Source of the DNA: Aquabacterium soli
Lineage (GTDB): Bacteria; Pseudomonadota; Gammaproteobacteria; Burkholderiales; Burkholderiaceae_C
Assembly (NCBI RefSeq): GCF_003933735.1
Contig: NZ_RSED01000015.1
Location: forward strand, 1-64,000
DNA: 64,000 nt
Direction of reading: 5' to 3'
Of the stretch, positions 18,805-27,081 are shown in pieces (position 1 is the stretch's first letter; every line of letters starts with the position of its first letter). Under the pieces are notes generated by a model, which saw nothing but the letters and a program-made list of their open reading frames with translations, did not search any database and was not told where the DNA came from. The translations under genes and the position numbers were made by a program.

Positions 18805-19662
18805 TCATTCGATGGCGCCGGTGGCCACGTCCTGCACGGAGCGGTTGAGCTTGTCGAGCAGGTCCAGGTCGGTCTTCATGCCGGAGGTGTCGCGGATGCG
18901 GTCCAGCAACTGGCGCTTGAGCTGCAGGAACTCGGGCGAGAGCTTCATGTCGCGGTGTCGATCGGGCGGCAGCGGCACGTTCACGATGCTGTCGATGCGG
19001 CCGGGGCGCGGCGCCATCAGCACCACGCGGTCACCGAGGTAGATGGCCTCGTCCACATCGTGCGTGACGAACACGATGGTGGTGCGCTCCAGCTTGTGCA
19101 CGTGCTTGATCAGGTCGTGCATCACCTCGCGGGTCTGCGCGTCCAGTGCGCCGAAGGGCTCGTCCATCAGCAGGATGGGTGGGCGGCTCATCAGCGCACG
19201 GGCGATCGCCACGCGCTGCTGCATGCCGCCCGACAATGCTGCCGGGTAGGACTTGGCCACGTGGGTCAGGCCCATCAGTCGCAGCAAGGCATCGGCTCGG
19301 CCGGCCGCATCTTCCACATCGGCGCTGGTGCGGCCTTGCGTGTGCGTCTTGAGCTGGCGGCAGAACTTGATGTTGTCCAGCACGCTGAGCCAGGGGTAGA
19401 GGCTGTAGTGCTGGAACACCATGGCGCGGTCCGGGCCCGGCGCGGTGATGAGGCGGCCGTCCACGCTCACGCGGCCCTGGCTATAGCCCTCCAGGCCGGC
19501 GATGGTACGGAGCAGGGTGGATTTGCCGCAACCCGAGGCGCCCACGAAGGTGACGAACTCGTTGGGACCGATGTTGAGGGACACATCGCGCAGCGCGGGT
19601 GTCGTGGCGCCTGGGTAGTACTTCCAGACGTGATCGCACTGGATGCCGAGGGCTTGGGTCAT
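18805..19662 (-). CDS. ABC transporter ATPase, nitrate/taurine/guanidine-type importer
   Basis: 285 aa with all ABC ATPase signatures: Walker A GASGCGKST, Q-loop VFQHYSLYPWLSV, signature LSGGMQQRVAIARAL, Walker B ILLMDEPFGALD and the switch His in FVTHDVDEA. The family is SsuB/TauB-like, energising uptake of small organic solutes. The gene is 16 bp downstream of the permease gene and is part of the guanidine riboswitch operon, so guanidine is the likely cargo (inference). It is about 20-30 aa longer at the C-terminus than typical SsuB proteins. Confidence 0.93.
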   Translation of the reverse strand: MTQALGIQCDHVWKYYPGATTPALRDVSLNIGPNEFVTFVGASGCGKSTLLRTIAGLEGYSQGRVSVDGRLITAPGPDRAMVFQHYSLYPWLSVLDNIKFCRQLKTHTQGRTSADVEDAAGRADALLRLMGLTHVAKSYPAALSGGMQQRVAIARALMSRPPILLMDEPFGALDAQTREVMHDLIKHVHKLERTTIVFVTHDVDEAIYLGDRVVLMAPRPGRIDSIVNVPLPPDRHRDMKLSPEFLQLKRQLLDRIRDTSGMKTDLDLLDKLNRSVQDVATGAIE

Positions 19663-19678
19663 GAGGTGGCTCCTGGGC

Positions 19679-20563
19679 TCAGCGGGTGTGCATGTAGGGG
19701 AAGGCCTTGCGGTGCGCCAGCCGGAACAGCTGGTCGATCACCAGCCCGATCAGGCCGATGATCAGGATGCCCGCGAAGATCTTGTCGGTCTGCAGGAAGC
19801 GCTGTGCCTTCAGGATGGCGTAGCCCAGGCCGGAGCTGGCCGCCACCAGCTCGGCCACGACCAGGTAGGTCCAGGCGCAGCCCATGTTCACGCGCAGGGT
19901 GTCCAGCAGGGCAGGCTTGGCCGAGGGCAGGATCACCTTCTCGACGATCTCCCAGCGGGTGGCGCCCATGGTCTGCGCGGCCTCGATCTGGGCCATGGGA
20001 ACGCGGCGCACGTCTTCGGCCACCATCAGCACCATCGGAAAGAACGTGCCGATGAAGATGATGGCCACCTTGGCGCCTTCGTCGATGCCCACCCACACCA
20101 TCACCAGCGGCACGAAGGCCACGGCGGGCATGTAGCGGATGAAATCCATCATCGGCTCCAGCAGGGCCTGCACCACGCGCCAGGAGCCGATCAGCAGCCC
20201 CAGCGGCAGGGCGATCAGGGCCGCCAACGCCCAGCCCATCACCACGCGCATGGTGCTGATGCCGATGTCGCCCAGCAGGCCGTCGGTCCACCAGGTGGCA
20301 ATGCGTTCCATCACGGTCACCGGCCCGGGCAGGAAGACAGGTTCGACCCGGCCACTGGCCACGGCCAGCAGCCACAGCACGATGGGGGCGATCAGGCCGA
20401 GGGCCGCCAGCCCCCAGTACACGCTGGCCGGGATGCCCTGGCGCAGCGCGAACAAGGGCGGACCCTTGGGTGCGGGTGGTGTGTCGTCGGCGTGCACAGC
20501 GGCACCGAGGCCGCTGTGGCCTGTGGCCAGCGGCAACGCGATGGACGGGGGAGATTTCGACAT
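19679..20563 (-). CDS. ABC transporter permease, SsuC/TauC family
   Basis: 294 aa. A polar N-terminal extension (1-45) is followed by about six membrane segments and the binding-protein-dependent permease motif EAAQTMGATRWEIVEKVILPSAKP, the loop that contacts the ATPase. It acts in the inner membrane with the adjacent ATPase and binding protein. The gene begins 79 bp after the binding-protein stop. Substrate assignment to guanidine rests on the riboswitch and the downstream enzymes. Confidence 0.92.
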   Translation of the reverse strand: MSKSPPSIALPLATGHSGLGAAVHADDTPPAPKGPPLFALRQGIPASVYWGLAALGLIAPIVLWLLAVASGRVEPVFLPGPVTVMERIATWWTDGLLGDIGISTMRVVMGWALAALIALPLGLLIGSWRVVQALLEPMMDFIRYMPAVAFVPLVMVWVGIDEGAKVAIIFIGTFFPMVLMVAEDVRRVPMAQIEAAQTMGATRWEIVEKVILPSAKPALLDTLRVNMGCAWTYLVVAELVAASSGLGYAILKAQRFLQTDKIFAGILIIGLIGLVIDQLFRLAHRKAFPYMHTR

Positions 20564-20642
20564 GGTGGACTCCAGGTGTCTTGGCGCGGCGCACCAGCCC
20601 GCATGCGCCGCGAAGCGTCTTCTTGAACGCGTTCTTCAGCGC

Positions 20643-21740
20643 CTACTTCAGCGCTTCTGCCAGCAACGATGCGTCCACACCCTTGGCGGCGTCGGGCTTG
20701 CCGTCGATCAGCTTGTGCTCCAGCAGGAAGCTGGAGATGGTCGGCGCCACGCCCACGAGGGACTGCGGGCCCTTGCCATCCATGGCCGCCTTGTTGGCTG
20801 CCGCGTCGAAGAACTTGGTGCCCGGCAGGAACACCTTGTATTCATCGGGCTTGAGGCTGACGATCTTGCTCATGATCTGCGCGGCTTCGTCGGGCTTGTC
20901 GGCGATGAACTTCACCGTGTCGAACCAGGCCTTGATCATGCCCACCAGCTCTTTGCGCTTGGCCTTGATCGCCTTGTCCTGCGCCACCAGCAGATCGGGG
21001 ATCAGGCCGGGCATGTCCTTGGAGGTGAACAGCGACTTGCCCTTTCCGCTCTGCTCGATGGTGTGGATCCAGGGGTTCCAGACCACGGCGGCGTCCACGC
21101 GGCCAGCCATGAAGGCCGCGGCCGCATCACCGGCCGAGAGGTTCACGATCTTGACGTCGGCCGGCTTCATGCCGTTCTTGGCCAGGGCCGTGGCCAGCAC
21201 GAAGTGCGAGACGCTGAACTCTTCGAGCGCGACGCTCTTGCCCTTCAGGTCCTTGATGGACTTGATCTTGGGCGAGGCCATCACGGCATCGTTGCCAGCG
21301 GAGTTGTCGTTGACCAGGATGGTCTTGAGCGGCAGGCCCTTGGCCAGCGGGCCCATGGTGTCGGACCAGGTCTGCGAATTGGCATCGAGCTGACCGGATG
21401 ACAGCGCCGCGATGGAATCGGTGTAATTGGCGAACCAGACGAGCTTGACGTCGGCCCCATGCTTCTTGAAGAAGCCCTTCTGCTCAGCCACGTACCACGC
21501 GACCCAGCCCGGCCAGTCGGAGACACCGACCTTGACCTCTGCCGCGGCGGGCAAGGGTGCTGCTAGCGCCATGGCTGCGGCGACCGCGGCCATGGCGCAG
21601 AGCACTTTGCCTTTCAGTGCATGAAGCACCGAAGGCTTGGCAAGTGGTGGCAGTGCGCTGGTTTGAACCTGGGCTTTTACTGCTGGCGAAACGGAGGCGT
21701 GAGCTGTCGGCTCTGGGCGGGATTCATCGACACGGCGCAT
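20643..21740 (-). CDS. ABC transporter periplasmic substrate-binding protein, guanidine operon
   Basis: 365 aa from the ATG at 21740, which has GGAG eight bases upstream. The N-terminus is long: a polar stretch, then a hydrophobic segment (about residues 50-65, MAAVAAAMALAAPLPAAAE) with a likely signal peptidase site AAA-E. The mature part resembles the SsuA/TauA/NMT1 class: VGVSDWPGWVAWYVAEQKGFF, VWFANYTDSIAALSSGQLDA, LKGKSVALEE, AAFMAGRVDAAVVWNPW. It is the first gene of the operon, directly behind the guanidine-I riboswitch. The long pre-signal extension may mean that translation starts further inside. Confidence 0.9.
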   Translation of the reverse strand: MRRVDESRPEPTAHASVSPAVKAQVQTSALPPLAKPSVLHALKGKVLCAMAAVAAAMALAAPLPAAAEVKVGVSDWPGWVAWYVAEQKGFFKKHGADVKLVWFANYTDSIAALSSGQLDANSQTWSDTMGPLAKGLPLKTILVNDNSAGNDAVMASPKIKSIKDLKGKSVALEEFSVSHFVLATALAKNGMKPADVKIVNLSAGDAAAAFMAGRVDAAVVWNPWIHTIEQSGKGKSLFTSKDMPGLIPDLLVAQDKAIKAKRKELVGMIKAWFDTVKFIADKPDEAAQIMSKIVSLKPDEYKVFLPGTKFFDAAANKAAMDGKGPQSLVGVAPTISSFLLEHKLIDGKPDAAKGVDASLLAEALK

Positions 21741-21794
21741 AAGGGGGCTCCTGGCTGGGGTGGACGCGCGAGAGGACACTTCTGTCGAAGCGAA

Positions 21795-21915
21795 CCTCCC
21801 GGGCTTTTGTCCCGCCGTGGAGCCTGCGTCGGTGATGGCCGACCCGGGCCGGCAGCTCTCGGACCAGACACTTCACCGCCGGTACTGCTGGCGATGGAAG
21901 CCGGAACCCTAGCCA
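21795..21915 (-). promoter_or_regulatory. Guanidine-I riboswitch (ykkC class)
   Basis: Reading the minus strand from 21912, the conserved ykkC segments appear in the right order: CTAGGGTTCCGG (21912-21901), TCTGGTCCGAGAGCTGCC (21869-21852), and ACGGCGGGACAAAAGCCCGG (from about 21818 to 21799) followed by GAGG. These are the most conserved strands of the guanidine-sensing aptamer. It ends about 55 nt before the ATG of the binding-protein gene. I see no T-rich terminator between aptamer and start, so control is probably through the ribosome binding site. Guanidine binding should switch on the importer and carboxylase operon. Confidence 0.95.
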
Positions 21916-21963
21916 CCATTTCGAAGAAACGACTGCGACATCGTTCCTCTCAGGGCAAGATGT

Positions 21964-21980
21964 ATGCAAGGTCGATGCCA
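21964..21980 (-). promoter_or_regulatory. Sigma54-type -24/-12 promoter of the guanidine operon
   Basis: On the minus strand TGGCATCGACCTTGCAT (21980-21964) matches the sigma54 consensus TGGCAC-N5-TTGCA with one mismatch; GG and GC are separated by exactly 10 bp. The start site would be near 21954, about 40 nt before the riboswitch, giving a leader of about 214 nt. Confidence 0.65.
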
Positions 21981-21998
21981 GGCCGTCTGGCTGCGTTT

Positions 21999-22046
21999 TG
22001 CGTTGTTGTGGTGCGGGTTCCGCCCATGATGCGCCACCGGGGTGCG
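21999..22046 (-). promoter_or_regulatory. Two NtrC-like boxes upstream of the sigma54 promoter
   Basis: TGCGCCACCGGGGTGCG (22030-22046) fits the NtrC palindrome TGCACCA-N3-TGGTGCA with one mismatch in each outer and inner position; TGCGTTGTTGTGGTGCG (21999-22015) keeps the right half and the outer TGC. Their centres are about 84 and 53 bp upstream of the inferred start site and 31 bp apart, roughly three helical turns. They lie between the aminopeptidase stop and the guanidine operon. Confidence 0.5.
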
Positions 22047-22059
22047 CCGAGACTGGCGC

Positions 22060-23937
22060 TCAGATCGGCCTGGTGCGCTCTTGCAGCCAGGCCAGCACGT
22101 CACCCGTGACCAGCGGCCCCAGGCGTCGCAGCACCTCTGCGTGATAGTCATTGAGCCACTGGATCTCGTCCGGTCGCATCAATGCCATGTCGACACACCG
22201 TGTGTCGATCGGACACAGGCTCAGGGTCTCGAAGGCGAGGTAATGGCCATGTTCGGGTGCGCCTGGGGCGGCGTCTGGCACGGATGGGGGAACGGGCACG
22301 TTCAGCACCAGGTTCTCGATGCGAATGCCCCACTGGCCTGGTCGGTACAGGCCAGGCTCGATCGAGGTGATCATGCCGGCGTGCATGGCCATGTTGGCGT
22401 CAGGCACCGCCTTGGAGATGGATTGCGGGCCTTCGTGCACATTGAGGAAGTAGCCCACGCCGTGCCCCGTGCCGTGGCCGAAGTCCAGGCCCTCGGCCCA
22501 CAGCGGGGCGCGGGCGATGGCGTCCAGCATGGGCGCCAGGGTGCCGCGCGGAAAGCGGGTGCGCGACAGGGCCAGCGTGCCCTTGAGCACCAGGGTGTAG
22601 TCGCGCTTCTGCTCGGCGCTCGGCGTGCCGATGGCCCACACACGGGTGATGTCGGTGGTGCCGCCCAGGTACTGCGCGCCCGAATCGATCAGCAGCAGGC
22701 CTTCGGCCGTGAGGCCCTCGGGTGTGCTCAGCACGGCGTAGGCCCCGGGTGTCGCGCGGTAGTGGGGCAGGGCGCCATTGGCGTTGAAGCCGGCAATGGT
22801 CGGAAAGCTCAGCGAGACGAACTCGGGCTGCTTGCGGCGCTCGGCCGTCAGGCGCTCGTCGATGGTCAATTCGCTGATGTGCTCGCGGCCCAGGGCCTGG
22901 TCGAACCAGGCGTAGAAGGCGCACATGGCGGCGCCGTCGCGCTCCATCGCCTGGCGGACGAAGCCGGCCTCGTCGGGTGTCTTGCGCGATTTGGCCAGCG
23001 TGCTCGGGTTGATCGACTCGACCACGCGCACGCCCTCGGGCACCGCCTGGCGCAGCCCCCAGGTCACGCGCTTGGGATCGATGAGCAGCACGCTGCCTGC
23101 GCGTAACGCAGCCAGCGCATCCAGGGCCAGCGCGTAGGTCTGCACGGCCACGCCGTCGTTCGCCAGGCGCTCGCGCAGGGGTGCGTCGATCTTGCCGTCC
23201 GCCACGAAGAGCGTGGCGCTGTCCAGCCCCAGCAGCAGGTGGCCGAGGAACACGGGGTTGTAGTCCACATCTGCGCCGCGCAGGTTCAGCGCCCAGGCCA
23301 GGTCGTCCACCGTGGCGATCCAGTGGTGTGAAGCGCCCTTGTCGGCCATCGCCTTGCGCAGCAGGGCCAGCTTGTCGGCACGGCTGGTGGCGGCATGGGG
23401 CGGCAGGTGCTCAAACACCGCCGCATCTGGCAGGCCCGGGCGGCCGGGCCACACGGCGTCCAGCACGTCGAGGTCGGTGCGCAGGGTCCAGCCGTCGGCC
23501 TTGAGCGCATCCTGCAGGCCTTGTGTCTGGGCCAGGCCCATCACCTGGCCATCGACTGCGAGTGTGAACACGCCATCGGCGGGCGTGTCCAGGGCCAGGT
23601 CCTTGAGCCACTGCACATAGGCGGGCGTGGCCGGCCCATCGAGCTTGACCAGGTCGACCCCGGTGCCTGCCAGTTCGGCCTCCGCCTGCTCCCAGTAGCG
23701 GCTGTCGGTGAACAGTGCAGCCCTGGGGCCAGCCACCAGCAGCGTGCCTGAGGAGCCGGTGAAGCCGCTCAGCCAGCTGCGGCCCTGCCAGCGCTCAGGC
23801 AGGTACTCCGACAGGTGCGGGTCGCTGCTGGGTACCAGCACGGCATGCACATGGCGGGCGATCAGCGCGCCGCGCACGGCGCTCAGGCGCGAAGGGGTGT
23901 CTTGCAGGGCGGCGGAGGCAGGGATGGTGGAGGTCAC
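22060..23937 (-). CDS. Aminopeptidase P family metallopeptidase (M24B)
   Basis: About 625 aa from the GTG at 23937; an ATG at 24024 would add 29 poorly conserved residues. This is the long, three-domain aminopeptidase P form that removes an N-terminal residue preceding proline. Two creatinase-like N-terminal domains (DPHLSEYLPERW, WLSGFTGSSGTLLV) precede the pita-bread catalytic domain, where the di-metal ligands are visible: the two Asp of LLIDSGAQYLGGTTDITR, the His of GHGTGHGVGYFLNVHEGP, and the Glu residues of ITSIEPGLY and GIRIENL. It is a cytosolic peptidase in peptide turnover. Separate from the guanidine operon, whose promoter lies behind its stop. Confidence 0.9.
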   Translation of the reverse strand: MTSTIPASAALQDTPSRLSAVRGALIARHVHAVLVPSSDPHLSEYLPERWQGRSWLSGFTGSSGTLLVAGPRAALFTDSRYWEQAEAELAGTGVDLVKLDGPATPAYVQWLKDLALDTPADGVFTLAVDGQVMGLAQTQGLQDALKADGWTLRTDLDVLDAVWPGRPGLPDAAVFEHLPPHAATSRADKLALLRKAMADKGASHHWIATVDDLAWALNLRGADVDYNPVFLGHLLLGLDSATLFVADGKIDAPLRERLANDGVAVQTYALALDALAALRAGSVLLIDPKRVTWGLRQAVPEGVRVVESINPSTLAKSRKTPDEAGFVRQAMERDGAAMCAFYAWFDQALGREHISELTIDERLTAERRKQPEFVSLSFPTIAGFNANGALPHYRATPGAYAVLSTPEGLTAEGLLLIDSGAQYLGGTTDITRVWAIGTPSAEQKRDYTLVLKGTLALSRTRFPRGTLAPMLDAIARAPLWAEGLDFGHGTGHGVGYFLNVHEGPQSISKAVPDANMAMHAGMITSIEPGLYRPGQWGIRIENLVLNVPVPPSVPDAAPGAPEHGHYLAFETLSLCPIDTRCVDMALMRPDEIQWLNDYHAEVLRRLGPLVTGDVLAWLQERTRPI

Positions 23938-24075
23938 GGTGTTCGGGCAGGCTAAAGCGACGTTGCCGGCCGCGCGCAGCGCACAGTGCGCCGCGGGCGG
24001 CCGACCGATGGCCAATCCTGCCACGGAACGGCTGTGCCGTGCGGTGGTGGTGTCTGCGGCGCCGCCCGCCCCCGT

Positions 24076-25569
24076 TCAAGCCGCGTTCGACGACCCGCTG
24101 GCGTTGGCCGGTGCGGCGCTGGCGGAGCTGTCCGCTGGCGAATTGACAACAGGGGCCGGCGGCGGCACCCGCACCACGACGGCATTGGGTTCCAGCGCGT
24201 GCGGATCCGGGAAGACGCGGGCGTGGCGTTGCGATGTGAAGTAGGCCCAGGCCCAGTCCCACATCACGACGATGCGGTTGCGAAAGCCGATCAGGAAGTA
24301 CACGTGCACGAACAGCCAGAACAGCCAGGCCGGAAAGCCGCTGAACTTCAGCTGCTTCTTGGTGAAGGGCACGTCGACCATCGCCACGGCCGCGCGCCGG
24401 CCGATGGTGGCCAGCGAGCCGTAGTCGAAGTAGCGGAAGGCTTGTGCCTCGAGCCCCCTGCGGCGGCGGATGATGTTGAACGCCGCCTTGCGGCCCATCT
24501 GCTTGGCGCCGGGGCTGATGCCGGGCACCGGGGTGGGGTTGGCCGGATCCAGGTAGCTCTTGGCACTGGCCAGGTCACCCACCACATAGATATCAGGGTG
24601 GCCGGGCACGGTCAGATCGGGTTCGACGATGACGCGGCCAGCGCGGTCCAGCGCGCAGCCGGTGCTCTTGGCCAGCGCGCGGCCCAACGGCGAAGCCGCC
24701 ACACCGGCGCCCCACACCACCGTGCGAGTGGGCAGAAAGTGCGTCACCGGAGCGCCATCTTCAGTGGTCTGGTAGTGCACACCGAAGGCCGTGATGTCGG
24801 TCACCTTGGCGCCCAGCAGCACCTGCACGCCCAGCTCGCTGAGTTGTTCCTCTGCACGCCTGGACAGGTCTTCGGTGTACACGCCCAGCACGCGCGAGGC
24901 GCCTTCGATCAGGATCACGCGGGCCCGGCGTGAATCGATGCGGCGGAATTCTTCGCGCAACGTATGCTGGGCGATCTCGGCCAGGGTGCCGGCCATTTCC
25001 ACCCCGGTCGGGCCTGCGCCCACCACCGCGAAGGTGAGCCAGGGCTCACGCGCGCTCGGATCGGTTTCACGCTCGGCCTGCTCGAAGGCGGTCAACACGC
25101 GCCGGCGGATGGTGAATGCATCGCCCAAAGTCTTGAGGCCCGGCGCGTACTTGGCCCACTGGTCGTTGCCGAAGTAGCTGTGCGTGGCACCGGCGGCGAT
25201 GATCAACTGGTCGTAGTGCAGGTGCTCGCCACCGTCGAGCACGATGCAGTTCGAGGCCGCGTCGATGCCGGTGACTTCGCCCATGAGCACCGTCAGATTG
25301 CCCCGGGCGATCTGCTTGCGCAGGATGTGTCGGATCGGCCCGGCGATGGCAGGCGCGGGCAGGCCGGCCGTGGCCACCTGGTACAGCAGCGGCTGGAACA
25401 GATGGTGGTTGGTGCGGTCCACCACGAAGATTTCCACATCCGCGCTGGACAAGGCTTTGGCTGCCTCCAACCCGCCGAAGCCGCAGCCCACGATGACCAC
25501 CCTGGGACGTTGTCCGGTCGAGGCGGTGGGTGGGGGTTTCGAGGCGGGGTTGTGAGCAATCTGGTTCAT
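24076..25569 (-). CDS. ndh: Type II NADH:quinone oxidoreductase (NDH-2)
   Basis: 497 aa. Two Rossmann motifs are present: FAD-binding VVIVGCGFGGLEAAKAL (about 24-40) and NADH-binding FAVVGAGPTGVEMAGTLAEI (about 182-201). Further NDH-2 hallmarks are HLFQPLLYQVATAGL, the FAD-contacting YVVGDLA, and a C-terminal hydrophobic amphipathic region (about 410-445, FPAWLFWLFVHVYFLIGF) that attaches to the membrane. It oxidises NADH to reduce quinone without pumping protons. The last 50 residues are an Ala/Ser/Pro tail of low complexity. The upstream region contains an NtrC-like palindrome. Confidence 0.92.
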   Translation of the reverse strand: MNQIAHNPASKPPPTASTGQRPRVVIVGCGFGGLEAAKALSSADVEIFVVDRTNHHLFQPLLYQVATAGLPAPAIAGPIRHILRKQIARGNLTVLMGEVTGIDAASNCIVLDGGEHLHYDQLIIAAGATHSYFGNDQWAKYAPGLKTLGDAFTIRRRVLTAFEQAERETDPSAREPWLTFAVVGAGPTGVEMAGTLAEIAQHTLREEFRRIDSRRARVILIEGASRVLGVYTEDLSRRAEEQLSELGVQVLLGAKVTDITAFGVHYQTTEDGAPVTHFLPTRTVVWGAGVAASPLGRALAKSTGCALDRAGRVIVEPDLTVPGHPDIYVVGDLASAKSYLDPANPTPVPGISPGAKQMGRKAAFNIIRRRRGLEAQAFRYFDYGSLATIGRRAAVAMVDVPFTKKQLKFSGFPAWLFWLFVHVYFLIGFRNRIVVMWDWAWAYFTSQRHARVFPDPHALEPNAVVVRVPPPAPVVNSPADSSASAAPANASGSSNAA

Positions 25570-25609
25570 GCGGGCGTCTCTTGTTTTTTCTGTGCTGGGG
25601 CAGTTCTGG

Positions 25610-25715
25610 GCAAGGCCATCACCTCTGCATCGATTAAATGCCGGGGTGCCTGTCCGAACTCATGGTTTATACCAGTGACCGTGGTAGAGGTGTGGTTTTG
25701 CACCACCGTGGTGCC
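25610..25715 (-). promoter_or_regulatory. NtrC-like palindrome and possible sigma54 promoter upstream of ndh
   Basis: TGCACCACCGTGGTGCC (25699-25715) matches the NtrC consensus TGCACCA-N3-TGGTGCA at all but the last base. On the minus strand AGGTGATGGCCTTGCC, with GG at 25623-25622 and GC at 25611-25610, has the GG-N10-GC spacing of sigma54 promoters but a poor -24 element. The palindrome centre would be about -109. The palindrome could instead be a transcript hairpin at the end of the GGDEF gene. Confidence 0.35.
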
Positions 25716-25757
25716 TCCCCGGATCACGGGGTGCGTTCAACCCTCTTGCGCTGGGCG

Positions 25758-27038
25758 TCAGGCTGCGGCAGAGGTCTGATCAGGCAGGCCGTCGCCGGAC
25801 GTGCCCATCACCAGCCGGCCCTTGCCGCCATGCTTGGCCGCGTACATCGCAGCGTCCGCGCGCTCGATCAGCTCGGTGTCGGGCTCCTGCCCATCGTGCA
25901 TGACAGCGCCGATGCTCGGCGTGACGGTGATGTGGTGGCCGTCGATGACATAGGCCTCGCTCAGGCAGGTCAGCACACGCTGCCCCATGCGCTGCACATC
26001 GTGGACGGCCCCGGCCCCTTCCAGGATGAGCATGAACTCGTCACCCCCCAAACGGCACACGACGTCGGTGGTGCGCACGCAGGCCAGCAGGCGGCGGGCC
26101 ACCTGCACCAGCAACTAGTCGCCGACCTGGTGGCCGTGGCGGTCGTTCACGCCCTTGAAGCCGTCCAGGTCCACGCACATGATGGCCAGCGTCTTGGCAT
26201 AGCGGCGCGAGCGGGCCATGGCTTTGAACAACTGCTCGCCAAAGGCGCGCCGGTTCGGCAGGCCCGTGAGGCTGTCGTGCCGGGCCTGATCGGCCATGGT
26301 CCGCAACTGCTCCTTCAGCGGGTTCACGTCCTGGAAGACACGGCAATGGTGGGTGACGCGCTGCTGGGCATTGCGGATGGTGCTCACGTTCAACCAAAGA
26401 TCCTGCTGGATGCCCTGCGCCGTGGTCAGCATGGACTCGCCGCTCCAGCGCCGGCCTTCTCTGAGCGTCTGCTCCAGTTCGGGCAGGTGCGTGCCGCGCA
26501 GTGGGGCCATGCCCATGAGTTCGGCGGGCTGGCCGAGCATCGCCACGGCGGTGTGGCCGCTCACCTCCACGAAGGCTGGGTTGACCAGAACGATGCGGTC
26601 CAACGCATCGGTGATCACGATGGCCGCGCCTGATTGTTCGAACGCAGCCTCCAGCATGCGCATGCCCTGCAAGGCCCTGGCAGCACCGCCTTGTTCTTCA
26701 GGGGCGGCACCGGGTTCGAGCGCCTGACTGAGCGGTCCCGTCACACCCACGACCTGGGCGTCATGCATCTGCCGCGTCTGCCGCCTCGACTGGCGCACAG
26801 CCAGGGCGACCGAGGCCGCGGTGGCGAGCGCCCCCATGGCAGGCCAGGCCCACGAAGCCAGCCCATGCAGAGGCAGTGACAGCAGATAGCCGGTGAGCGC
26901 GGCCAGCGCGACAAGGATGGCGACCGTGGTCGGGAACGGCAAGCCCTGGCGGGTGGGCGTTCCCATGGTCGACTGCGACATAGGCAAGGACATGGTCACC
27001 CCGGATGGTTCGTGCGAACTGTCTTGATTTTCGGACAA
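25758..27038 (-). pseudogene. PAS-GGDEF diguanylate cyclase interrupted by an in-frame amber codon
   Basis: The frame from the TTG at 27038 (or an ATG at 26993) runs to 25758 as one 426-codon gene apart from a single TAG at 26117-26115. Upstream of it are two membrane helices (about residues 35-85), a PAS domain (AAFEQSGAAIVITDALDRIVL) and the first half of GGDEF (DSLTGLPNRRAF, VDLDGFKGVNDRHGHQVGD). Immediately after the stop the frame continues with LLVQVARRLLACVRTTD and the intact active-site motif RLGGDEFMLIL. Family members usually have Gln, Glu or Arg after GHQVGD, so CAG to TAG is the simplest origin. The truncated product would lack the active site. Base error, recent nonsense mutation and suppression remain possible. 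Confidence 0.88.
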
Positions 27039-27081
27039 AGGCCCTTCAACTTGAGCCGACGGGCTGGGGTAAGCTTTCGAG

